This document shows positions 56,737 through 64,000 of a stretch of DNA of 64,000 nt, one piece after another. This stretch comes from Neorhizobium sp. NCHU2750 (GTDB lineage: Bacteria; Pseudomonadota; Alphaproteobacteria; Rhizobiales; Rhizobiaceae). Both the position numbers and the translations under genes were made by a program. How positions within the stretch are numbered: position 1 is the first letter of the stretch; each line of letters opens with the position of its first letter. The notes under the pieces are model-generated. The model had not been told where the DNA came from. It searched no databases and saw only the letters and a program-made list of their open reading frames with translations. Location: assembly GCF_003597675.1 (NCBI RefSeq), contig NZ_CP030829.1, positions 124,001 through 188,000 of the forward strand, in the 5' to 3' direction.

Positions 56737-57645
56737 ATGGCCTTCACACTTCGTCAGCTGCAATATTTCGTGGCCGTGGCCGAGCAAGGCTCGGTCACGC
56801 GTGCCGCTCAGAACCTGTCGATTTCCCAATCCTCCGTCACGGAAGCCCTGAAGGAGCTGGAGACGGATCTCGGCGTCACCTTGTTCGAGCGACATCCGCG
56901 TGGCCTATCGATCACCCATAACGGCCACCAATTCCTACGCCACGCGACAAACATTCTGTCTGCCGTCTCCGATGCGCGCACCAGCTTCGGCAATCAGCGC
57001 GATGCAGCACCGGGAACGCTGAACATCGGCGTTACCTCCCTCGTCGCCGGTTATGTTCTCTCCGATCTCCTGGCCCGCTATCGCCGCGCCTGCCCGAATA
57101 TCGAGGTCACCGCGATAGAGGATAACGGCAGTTATCTGGAACATCTGCTGGTCGGCGGCGAACTGGATGTCGCGGTCATGGTGATCTCCAACCTGCGCGA
57201 CCGCATGGCGCTGCAGGCGGAAATCCTGGAAACCTCGCCCTATCGCCTTTGGCTGCCGCTCGGGCATCCGCTGGTATCGGCTGACATCATTTCGGTGTCG
57301 GACGTCGCCCGCGAACCGTTGATCATGCTGACGGTCGATGAAATCGAGGAGAACACCGGCAAGCTATTGAGTGCACTTGGCGCCCGTCCCCATGTCGCAT
57401 TCCGCACACGTTCCGTGGAGGCCGTCCGCAGTCTCGTCGCCACCGGCGCCGGCATCGCTCTCTTGCCCGATCTCGTCTATCGCCCCTGGTCGCTGGAAGG
57501 CGACCGGATCGAAAGCCGGGATGTGTCTGGGGCTCTTCCCGTCGTACAGGTCGGCATGGTCTGGAGGAAAGGCTCCAGCCTGCCGCAATCCGCGAGGGAT
57601 TTCGTCGCGGTTGCCGAAAACATGCGCTCCGGCCGAATTCGCTGA
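56737..57645 (+). CDS. LysR-family transcriptional regulator of the polyamine cluster
   Basis: 302 residues. Helix-turn-helix near the N terminus (FTLRQLQYFVAVAEQGSVTRAAQNLSISQSSVTEALKELE) and an effector domain (GTLNIGVTSLVAGYVLSDLL). It lies upstream of and in the same direction as the putrescine-type importer operon, 145 bp from its first gene, and is its most likely regulator. Confidence 0.85.
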   Translation: MAFTLRQLQYFVAVAEQGSVTRAAQNLSISQSSVTEALKELETDLGVTLFERHPRGLSITHNGHQFLRHATNILSAVSDARTSFGNQRDAAPGTLNIGVTSLVAGYVLSDLLARYRRACPNIEVTAIEDNGSYLEHLLVGGELDVAVMVISNLRDRMALQAEILETSPYRLWLPLGHPLVSADIISVSDVAREPLIMLTVDEIEENTGKLLSALGARPHVAFRTRSVEAVRSLVATGAGIALLPDLVYRPWSLEGDRIESRDVSGALPVVQVGMVWRKGSSLPQSARDFVAVAENMRSGRIR

Positions 57646-57672
57646 CATTTGCAACCTAAACAATATCATTGA

Positions 57673-57689
57673 TATCGGAAAAACCGATA
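57673..57689. other. Short perfect hairpin / possible operator
   Basis: TATCGG AAAAA CCGATA is a 6-bp inverted repeat with a 5-nt loop, 28 bp after the LysR stop codon and about 100 bp before the importer gene. It may be a terminator-like stem or a regulator site; the sequence does not decide. Confidence 0.35.
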
Positions 57690-57790
57690 CCGTGTTTCTG
57701 ATAAATGAATTTGCGAAAACGCAGATTGGAAGTCACCTTTTCGTCCGGGAACAAAACGCCGCGAAGCGGCACCGAACCGGGAGACGGACG

Positions 57791-58951
57791 ATGAAGCATC
57801 TTCTGAAAGCATGCACCGTTACTTTGGCGAGCCTCAGCCTTGCCACACAAGTCGTCGCCGCAGAACCATTGAAGAAACTCGGAAAGGGCGAAGGCGAAGT
57901 CAGCATCGTCGCATGGGCCGGCTATATCGAGCGCGGTGAGACCGACAAGGCCTATGACTGGGTCACCGATTTCGAAAAGGAAACCGGCTGCAAGGTTTCC
58001 GTCAAAACCGCCGCCACATCAGATGAAATGGTGGCACTGATGAACGAAGGAGGCTTCGACCTTGTCACCGCCTCAGGCGACGCGTCGCTCCGCCTCGTCG
58101 CCGGCAAGCGCGTACAGCCGATCAACACCGCCCTGATCCCGAGCTTCAAGACAATCGACAAGCGCCTGCAGGATGCGCCCTGGCACACGGTCAACGGTGT
58201 ACATTACGGTGTGCCCTATCTCTGGGGGCCGAACGTGCTGATGTACAATACCGATGTCTTCAAGGATCAGGCGCCGAAGAGCTGGAAGGTAGTCTTTGAA
58301 GAAGAAACGCTTCCCGACGGCAAATCCAACAAGGGCCGCGTTCAGGCCTATGACGGGCCGATCTATATCGCCGATGCAGCCCTCTATCTGATGGCGCACA
58401 AGCCCGAACTCGGCATCAAGGACCCTTACGAACTGAACGAAGACCAGTACAAGGCGGCGCTCGATCTGCTGCGCGGCCAGCGCCAGCTCGTCTCCCGCTA
58501 CTGGCACGACGCCATGATCCAGATCGATGACTTCAAGAATGAAGGCGTCGTGGCTTCCGGTTCCTGGCCGTTCCAGGTCAATCTGATGCAGGCGGACAAG
58601 CAGAAGATCGCCTCCACCTTCCCCGAGGAGGGCGTGACCGGCTGGGCCGACACGACCATGCTGCATGCCGAAAGCAAGCACCCGAACTGCGCCTATATGT
58701 GGATGGAACATTCGCTGAAGGCCAAGGTTCAGGGCGATGCCGCCGCCTGGTTCGGCGCGGTCCCGTCCGTTCCGGCAGCCTGCAAGGGCAATGCGCTTCT
58801 GACAGACGAGGGTTGCAACACCAACGGCTACGATCATTTCGAGAAGATCAAGTTCTGGCGCACGCCGGTTGCCAAATGCAGCTCGCAAAGCGAATGCGTA
58901 CCCTATCACCGCTGGGTCTCCGATTATATCGGCGTCATAGGCGGGCGGTAG
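57791..58951 (+). CDS. Putrescine-type ABC transporter, periplasmic binding protein (YdcS-like)
   Basis: 386 residues from ATG 57791, with GGGAGAC upstream; the open frame extends back to 57371 over the LysR gene by chance. Sec signal peptide (MKHLLKACTVTLASLSLATQVVA) and a family-1 (PotD-like) binding domain: VSIVAWAGYIERGETDKAYD near the start and VNGVHYGVPYLWGPNVLMYN in the first lobe. It is followed, after a 276-bp gap, by ATPase, two permeases and aldehyde dehydrogenase genes in the ydcSTUVW order. Confidence 0.87.
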   Translation: MKHLLKACTVTLASLSLATQVVAAEPLKKLGKGEGEVSIVAWAGYIERGETDKAYDWVTDFEKETGCKVSVKTAATSDEMVALMNEGGFDLVTASGDASLRLVAGKRVQPINTALIPSFKTIDKRLQDAPWHTVNGVHYGVPYLWGPNVLMYNTDVFKDQAPKSWKVVFEEETLPDGKSNKGRVQAYDGPIYIADAALYLMAHKPELGIKDPYELNEDQYKAALDLLRGQRQLVSRYWHDAMIQIDDFKNEGVVASGSWPFQVNLMQADKQKIASTFPEEGVTGWADTTMLHAESKHPNCAYMWMEHSLKAKVQGDAAAWFGAVPSVPAACKGNALLTDEGCNTNGYDHFEKIKFWRTPVAKCSSQSECVPYHRWVSDYIGVIGGR

Positions 58952-59007
58952 TCGGTTACAAAGGGGAGAGGAAATCCTCTCTCCACGCACTGCAGAAAGC
59001 ACGCCCC

Positions 59008-59184
59008 CTCCCCCTCCGGCGTGCCGGCGTCCTTCGAGCCCACCACAAAGGGGGAGAAGAGCTGCGGCACCCACTTTGCCTCGATTGAGGCAAGGCGGAA
59101 CGGCCGGGTTAAGCCCTCCCCTTGTGGGGTCCGTCAGGACGGGTTGAGACCGGTGTCTCAACCCAGGCATGGTTGGGAGGGCTT
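59008..59184. repeat. Multi-hairpin intergenic repeat element within the importer operon
   Basis: Several perfect palindromic stems lie in the 276-bp gap: CTCCCCCT (59008-59015) with AGGGGGAG (59049-59056); TTGCCTC (59076-59082) with GAGGCAA (59087-59093); AAGCCCTCCC (59111-59120) with GGGAGGGCTT (59175-59184), enclosing GGGTTGAGAC (59141-59150) with GTCTCAACCC (59155-59164). Composition and layout resemble mosaic intergenic repeats scattered in rhizobial genomes (RIME-type). Placement after the binding-protein gene could stabilise that message over the downstream part. Confidence 0.6.
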
Positions 59185-59227
59185 TCAGTAAGCCCCCGTG
59201 CATTGATCTCAGAAACTCGGAGCCGTC

Positions 59228-60214
59228 ATGACCCCCGCCGTCTCATTCTCCAAGGTTGCCCGCCATTTCGGGCCGGTACGCGCCGTCGACGGAGTGGATC
59301 TGGAGATCGCGCCCGGTGAATTCTTCGCCATGCTGGGGCCTTCCGGCTCCGGCAAGACGACCTGCCTGAGACTGATTGCCGGCTTCGAACAGCCGACATC
59401 CGGCCATGTGGAGATTTTTGGCGAGCGGGCCGATGGCGTTCCGCCCTATCGCCGCAACGTCAACACCGTCTTTCAGGATTATGCCCTCTTCCCGCATCTC
59501 TCCATCCTCGACAACGTTGCCTACGGGTTGATGGTCAAGGGGGTGGCCAAAGCCGAACGGTTGCGCGAGGCGGAAAAGGCGTTGGAACTGGTCAAATTGC
59601 CGGGCTATGGCACTCGCCGCCCCGCCCAGCTTTCGGGCGGCCAACGGCAGCGCGTGGCGCTTGCCCGCGCGCTGGTCAACCGGCCCAAGGTCCTGCTGCT
59701 CGACGAACCGCTCGGCGCGCTGGACCTCAAGCTGCGCGAACAGATGCAGGAGGAATTGAAGACCCTGCAGCGGGCACTCGGCATCACTTTCGTCTTCGTC
59801 ACCCACGATCAGGGTGAGGCGCTGTCGATGGCCGATCGTGTGGCCGTCTTCAACAATGGTGGCATCGTCCAACACGGCACGCCGCAGGATATCTACAATC
59901 GGCCGAAGACGCGGTTTATCGCCGATTTCGTCGGCTCGTCCAACGTCATCCCGCCGGACAGAATGGCGGCACTCGGCGGCGAAGGCCGTTGGGCGAGCCT
60001 CAGGCCGGAGGCGATCCGACTTTCCGACAGCGGCACTGAAGCGACCATAGAGAATACCAGCTTCCTCGGCGCCGCCACACGGCTCGCGGTCGACCTGAGC
60101 GGGTTGAAGCTGCATGTCATGCAGCCGGCCGGCCTGACCGTTCCTGCTCTCGGCACCAGGGTCAGGCTCGCCTGGCAGGCGGGTGATCTGCATTACCTGG
60201 ATGACGCGGCATGA
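59228..60214 (+). CDS. Putrescine-type ABC transporter ATPase (PotA/YdcT-like)
   Basis: 328 residues. Walker A GPSGSGKTT (37-45), signature LSGGQRQRVALARAL, Walker B LLLDEPLGALDLKLR, and VTHDQGEALSM; a C-terminal TOBE domain (about 235-320) follows. It couples to the two permeases encoded downstream, with a 4-nt ATGA overlap to the first. Confidence 0.92.
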   Translation: MTPAVSFSKVARHFGPVRAVDGVDLEIAPGEFFAMLGPSGSGKTTCLRLIAGFEQPTSGHVEIFGERADGVPPYRRNVNTVFQDYALFPHLSILDNVAYGLMVKGVAKAERLREAEKALELVKLPGYGTRRPAQLSGGQRQRVALARALVNRPKVLLLDEPLGALDLKLREQMQEELKTLQRALGITFVFVTHDQGEALSMADRVAVFNNGGIVQHGTPQDIYNRPKTRFIADFVGSSNVIPPDRMAALGGEGRWASLRPEAIRLSDSGTEATIENTSFLGAATRLAVDLSGLKLHVMQPAGLTVPALGTRVRLAWQAGDLHYLDDAA

Positions 60215-61173
60215 CGGTCCTCAACACGGCGGAGACTGCTACATCGATCCTGCCACGGCGCAGCGGATTTGCCGGCGCGCTCTCCGACACGTTCTGGCGG
60301 CATCCGAAACTCCTGCTCTTGCTGATGCTCACCCCGCCGCTGCTCTGGCTCGGCATCATCTATATCGGCTCGCTGATCGCGCTGCTTTTGCAGAGCTTCT
60401 TCTCGATCGACGACTTTTCCGGCATGGTCAGCTACGAGTTCACGCTGGCGACCTATGCCGAGCTTCTGAACCCCGCCAATTTCGACATCATCATCCGTAC
60501 CGTCCTGATGGCAGCACTGGTCACGATCGCCTCGGCTTTCGTTGCTTTTCCGATCGCCTATTACGCCGCCCGCTATGCACAGGGAAAATGGAAGGCGCTT
60601 TTTTACCTCGGCGTCATGCTGCCGCTCTGGTCGAGCTATCTCGTCAAGGTCTATGCTTGGAAACTGATCCTTGCCAAGGAAGGCATCGTAACCTGGTTCT
60701 TCGCCAAGTTTCACCTGGCGTGGATACTCGACGGGGTGCTGGGGCTTCCGGTAATCGGCGGCAACTCGCTGTCGGTGAGCTATCTCGGCACCTTTATCGT
60801 CTTCGTCTATATCTGGCTGCCCTATATGATCCTGCCGACGCAGGCGGCGCTTGAGCGGGTTGCCGGCAATCTCGTCGAGGCTTCCGCCGATCTCGGCGCC
60901 ACACCGCGCCAGACCTTTCGCACCGTGCTTTTCCCGCTCGCCCTTCCGGGCATCATCGCCGGCTCGATCTTCACCTTCTCGCTGACGCTCGGTGATTACA
61001 TCATCCCGCAGATCATCGGCTCGTCGCGGCTTTTCATCGGCCAGGCCGTCTATACTCAGCAGGGCACGGCCGGCAACGTGCCGCTGGCAGCCGCCTTCTC
61101 CGTCGTGCCGATCGTTATCATGGGGATCTATCTCTGGCTTGCCAAACGCATGGGGGCTTTCGATGCGCTCTGA
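60211..61173 (+). CDS. Putrescine-type ABC transporter permease (PotB/YdcU-like)
   Basis: 320 residues. A long cytoplasmic N terminus (about 25 residues), then six helices with the EAA loop ([19 protein letters not shown]). PotB-type, forming a heterodimer with the following permease. Confidence 0.9.
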   Translation: MTVLNTAETATSILPRRSGFAGALSDTFWRHPKLLLLLMLTPPLLWLGIIYIGSLIALLLQSFFSIDDFSGMVSYEFTLATYAELLNPANFDIIIRTVLMAALVTIASAFVAFPIAYYAARYAQGKWKALFYLGVMLPLWSSYLVKVYAWKLILAKEGIVTWFFAKFHLAWILDGVLGLPVIGGNSLSVSYLGTFIVFVYIWLPYMILPTQAALERVAGNLVEASADLGATPRQTFRTVLFPLALPGIIAGSIFTFSLTLGDYIIPQIIGSSRLFIGQAVYTQQGTAGNVPLAAAFSVVPIVIMGIYLWLAKRMGAFDAL

Positions 61174-61978
61174 CCGCGGCTCCCGCTCGCCGTTGACACT
61201 GAAGATTGGCGCCGGGCTTGGCCTGCTCTTTCTGCATCTGCCGATCCTGCTGATTTTCGTCTACGCCTTCACGACGGAGGAGAAGAGTTATCAATGGCCG
61301 CCGCCGGGCCTCACGCTGAAATGGTTCGGCATTGCCTGGAACCGGCCGGATGTCTGGGCAGCGCTGGGGCTTTCCGTCCAGGTTGCCTGTATCGCAACGG
61401 CAATTGCGCTCATCCTCGGCACGCTCTGTGCGGCTGCCGTCAGCCAGACGCGGTTTTTCGGCCGCGAGGCAATCTCGCTTCTCGTCATCCTGCCGATTGC
61501 GCTGCCGGGCGTCATAACCGGTATTGCTCTCCGCTCCGCCTTCAGCCTGATGGATATTCCTTTTTCGGTCTGGACGATCGTGCTGGGACACGCGACCTTC
61601 TGCGTCGTAGTCGTCTACAACAATGCGGTTGCCCGCTTCCGCCGCACCTCCGGCTCGCTGATCGAGGCGTCGATGGATCTCGGCGCCGATGGCTTCCAGA
61701 CTTTTCGCCATGTGATCCTGCCCAATATCGGCACGGCGCTGCTTGCCGGTGGAATGCTCGCCTTCGCGCTTTCTTTCGACGAGGTGATCGTCACGACCTT
61801 TACCGGAGGTCAGCAATCGACGCTGCCGATCTGGATGCTCGAGGAACTGATCCGGCCACGCCAGCGGCCGGTCACCAATGTCGTTGCCATGATCGTGGTG
61901 CTCGTCACCTTCCTGCCGATCCTGGCCGCCTATTACCTCACCCGTGACGGCGACCAGATCGCCGGTTCCAGCAAATGA
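61163..61978 (+). CDS. Putrescine-type ABC transporter permease (PotC/YdcV-like)
   Basis: 271 residues from ATG 61163, which overlaps the previous gene by 11 nt; an open frame extends to 60992 but only by overlap. First helix [23 protein letters not shown] loop ([19 protein letters not shown]), and ETTFTGGQ-like PotC C-terminal features. The second permease of the heterodimer. Confidence 0.89.
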   Translation: MRSDRGSRSPLTLKIGAGLGLLFLHLPILLIFVYAFTTEEKSYQWPPPGLTLKWFGIAWNRPDVWAALGLSVQVACIATAIALILGTLCAAAVSQTRFFGREAISLLVILPIALPGVITGIALRSAFSLMDIPFSVWTIVLGHATFCVVVVYNNAVARFRRTSGSLIEASMDLGADGFQTFRHVILPNIGTALLAGGMLAFALSFDEVIVTTFTGGQQSTLPIWMLEELIRPRQRPVTNVVAMIVVLVTFLPILAAYYLTRDGDQIAGSSK

Positions 61979-61992
61979 CAAGGGAGATACCG

Positions 61993-63420
61993 ATGGATAC
62001 CGAGATGCTGATCGGCGCGCGCTTTGAAGCCGGCACGGAGAATGAAGAGCATATTCTCAACCCGAAAACCGGTGAGACCGTTCTTGATTTGCCGGAGGCC
62101 TCGCTGTCCCAGATCGACGCCGCTGTCGACGCGGCGGAGAAGGCTTTCACTTCATGGGCGCATACGACACCGGGAGAGCGCTCGGCCTATCTTTTGAAGA
62201 TTGCAGACGCGATTGAAAGGGACGCCGAAGGCTTCGCGACGCTCGAGGCGCTGAATTGCGGCAAGCCGATCAACTCTGTGCTTAATGACGAAATCCCTGC
62301 GATCGTCGATTGCTACCGCTTCTTTGCCGGCGCGGTGCGCAATCTCCACGGTCCGGTGGCCGGCGAATACATGCCGAACCACACATCGATGATCCGCCGC
62401 GATCCGATCGGCATCGTCGGCTCGATCGCGCCCTGGAACTATCCGATGATGATGATGGCCTGGAAGCTTGCTCCGGCGATCGCCGGCGGCAATGCCATCG
62501 TCTTCAAACCCTCCGAACAGACGCCGCTGACGGCGCTGAAGATGGCGAAGCTGCTTGCCGGCATCTTGCCCGAGGGCGTCGTCAACATCGTGCTCGGGCG
62601 GGGCGAAACTGTCGGCAATGCGCTGATCAACCACCCGAAGGTTTCCATGGTGTCGATCACCGGCGATGTCGCGACCGGCAAGAAGGTGCTTGCCGCAGCG
62701 GCCAAGACGGTGAAGCGCACGCATCTGGAACTCGGCGGCAAGGCACCGGTGATCGTCTTCGACGATGCCGATATCGAGGCGGTCGTGGCCGGCATCCGGA
62801 CCTTCGGCTACTATAATGCCGGGCAGGACTGCACCGCTGCTTGCCGCATCTACGCCCATGCCAAGGTCTATGACAATTTCGTCGCCGATCTCACGTCGGC
62901 GGTCTCCAGCATCAAGTTCAACCTGAGCGACGATACGGAAAACGAGATCGGGCCGCTGATCTCCAAGCGCCAGCGTGATCGTGTCGAAAGCTTTGTCGCA
63001 CGCGCGTCGGAACACAAGCACATGGAGATCACCACCGGTGGCCAGAAGGCCGGAGACAAGGGTTTCTTCTTCGCCCCGACGGTGATTGCCGGTGCCACCC
63101 AGGAGGACGAGATCGTCCGCCGCGAAGTCTTCGGTCCGGTCGTTTCGGTCACGCGCTTTTCCAACGTCGAGGATGCCGTCACCTGGGCGAATGACAGCGA
63201 TTACGGCCTCGCCTCCTCCGTCTGGACCAAAGATATCGGCCGCGGGATGAAGACCGCCGCCCAGCTGCGCTATGGCTGCACCTGGATCAACACCCATTTC
63301 ATGCTGGTCAACGAGATGCCGCATGGCGGGCTTAAACAGTCCGGCTATGGCAAGGACATGTCCGTCTATGCGCTGGAGGATTACACGGCCGTCCGGCACG
63401 TCATGATCAACCACGGATGA
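61993..63420 (+). CDS. patD: Gamma-aminobutyraldehyde dehydrogenase (YdcW/PatD-like)
   Basis: 475 residues from ATG 61993, with AAGGGAGA 5 nt upstream; an earlier ATG at 61975 overlaps the permease stop. Catalytic E246 (HLELGGKAP), nucleophile C280 ([11 protein letters not shown]) and N149 (PWNYPM) are present. Segments such as [18 protein letters not shown] and [14 protein letters not shown] closely match E. coli YdcW, which oxidises 4-aminobutyraldehyde to GABA. Final gene of the importer operon, so imported putrescine would pass through this step; the required putrescine aminotransferase is not in the window. Betaine-aldehyde dehydrogenase is a related alternative. Confidence 0.87.
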   Translation: MDTEMLIGARFEAGTENEEHILNPKTGETVLDLPEASLSQIDAAVDAAEKAFTSWAHTTPGERSAYLLKIADAIERDAEGFATLEALNCGKPINSVLNDEIPAIVDCYRFFAGAVRNLHGPVAGEYMPNHTSMIRRDPIGIVGSIAPWNYPMMMMAWKLAPAIAGGNAIVFKPSEQTPLTALKMAKLLAGILPEGVVNIVLGRGETVGNALINHPKVSMVSITGDVATGKKVLAAAAKTVKRTHLELGGKAPVIVFDDADIEAVVAGIRTFGYYNAGQDCTAACRIYAHAKVYDNFVADLTSAVSSIKFNLSDDTENEIGPLISKRQRDRVESFVARASEHKHMEITTGGQKAGDKGFFFAPTVIAGATQEDEIVRREVFGPVVSVTRFSNVEDAVTWANDSDYGLASSVWTKDIGRGMKTAAQLRYGCTWINTHFMLVNEMPHGGLKQSGYGKDMSVYALEDYTAVRHVMINHG

Positions 63421-63994
63421 ACGAAATATTGGCGGTGACGATCGTTAGCTCGGGCGTCTTCACTACAAGGCGCCGGTAGTCACACCGGCTTCAACGTGCC
63501 GAGTCATGCACGGCACGCTGCATCCCAATACTCTTTGCGGCCGTCGAAGGCGCGGCAACCATGGTTGCCGCTTCGATAGTAGCGGCCGAACCTGAGGCGC
63601 CAACTTCATTCGCGAGCACATCGCCAATCTCAAGGTCATCGTCGAAGACATACATCTATTGGCGATCACAATTATTTGTGTTCGAATGCCATCAATATTT
63701 TCGGGGCCATTTCCAGATCGCGCCGACCTGCGTTGACATGCGAACCACCAACGTATCCGCCGCTTATCAAGGCGGCGCATCCACATCCTGCGCTTGCCAC
63801 AACATGGCGAAGTCGATGGGGCTGACGGATGGCAAATTCAAAAAAACGGTTTTTGTGAAAACCGATTGATTAAACGCAAATAGCCGCTTCCTTAGAGCGA
63901 TTATAGAACTTGCCAGCATCCGAAAAGCGACGAGTCCAAGACCATTTCCAAGGCTCGCCAGCCAACACGTCTTACAATCCAGAAAGGACGTTGC
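63421..63994. other. 574 bp with no recognised gene
   Basis: Several short frames of about 100 codons exist, but none resembles a known family. A perfect hairpin CGTGCCG/CGGCACG (63495-63501, 63511-63517) and one at 63847-63864 (CGGTTTT/AAAACCG) are present. The sequence may include the end of the importer operon, decayed coding remnants and the promoter of the gene starting at 63995. Confidence 0.4.
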
Positions 63995-64000
63995 ATGTTC
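63995..64000 (+). CDS. Possible start of a gene cut by the window end
   Basis: AGAAAGGA (63981-63988) followed 6 nt later by ATG TTC at the very end of the window looks like a ribosome site and start codon. Only two codons are visible, so nothing can be said about the product. Confidence 0.3.

Noticed and set aside
57371..57790. N-terminal extension of the putrescine-type binding protein
   Set aside because: It overlaps the LysR gene in another frame; the signal peptide and ribosome site fix the start at 57791.
59001..59200. Possible CRISPR array in the repeat-rich gap
   Set aside because: The stems are different palindromes, with no regular direct repeats and spacers.
63561..63869. Open frame of 102 codons at the window end
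   Set aside because: No family resemblance, no good ribosome site and irregular codon use.

Overview
The window looks like an accessory segment of a genome in the family Rhizobiaceae (Rhizobium/Agrobacterium/Ensifer type). This is inferred from the high-GC codon usage, the density of binding-protein ABC importers paired with LysR, GntR, IclR or MocR regulators, an RhtX-like siderophore importer, and a rhizobial-style multi-hairpin intergenic repeat. No rRNA, tRNA, replication, phage or CRISPR sequence was seen. Catabolic cassettes with little housekeeping content would fit a secondary replicon or chromosomal island, but that is inference.

Layout: (1) 1-1116, 3' part of a sensor kinase. (2) 1178-7510, an M20 amidohydrolase, a polar amino-acid ABC importer and a dihydroxyphthalate-decarboxylase-like protein, divergent from a MocR regulator across an inverted-repeat operator. 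(3) 7643-12672, a catabolic cluster (RraA/HMG-aldolase-like, cupin dioxygenase-like, two SDRs, MFS importer, IclR) with a readable promoter and operator. (4) 12809-19722, an RND efflux pump (adaptor plus AcrB-type pump) divergent from an OmpR/EnvZ-type pair. (5) 19801-32286, a locus for peptides containing D-amino acids: P1 (DmpA-type) aminopeptidase, D-amino-acid aminotransferase, an unassigned PLP enzyme, LysR, D-aminopeptidase (S12), a complete Dpp-type importer with a Tat-exported binding protein, and an M19 dipeptidase. (6) 32471-35500, LysR/DHA2 exporter pair and a ribbon-helix-helix protein. (7) 35611-40035, a GMC/gluconate-dehydrogenase-type pair with glyoxalase I, divergent from D-lactate dehydrogenase. 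(8) 40080-45704, a siderophore-uptake locus (TonB receptor, RhtX-like importer, FAD monooxygenase, AraC) without biosynthesis genes. (9) 45944-54704, a sulfur/amino-acid cluster (Cys/Met-type PLP lyase, M20 amidohydrolase, polar amino-acid ABC importer, GntR, homocysteine S-methyltransferase, then an EamA exporter divergent from Lrp). (10) 54706-56079, a decayed stretch: truncated IS30-family transposase and an aqpZ pseudogene. (11) 56288-63420, a YidB-like protein, then a LysR-linked putrescine-type importer and gamma-aminobutyraldehyde dehydrogenase matching the ydcSTUVW arrangement of enterobacteria, with a multi-hairpin repeat after the first transporter gene. (12) 63421-64000, a stretch with no recognised gene, ending at a possible new start codon.

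The common theme is scavenging of amino-acid derivatives: N-acyl amino acids (two separate M20 plus ABC pairs), D-residue peptides, sulfur amino acids and polyamines, as expected for a soil or plant-associated bacterium. The most interesting unit is the D-peptide locus, where three hydrolases of different fold, a transporter and a D-amino-acid transaminase are combined with a PLP enzyme whose reaction could not be assigned.
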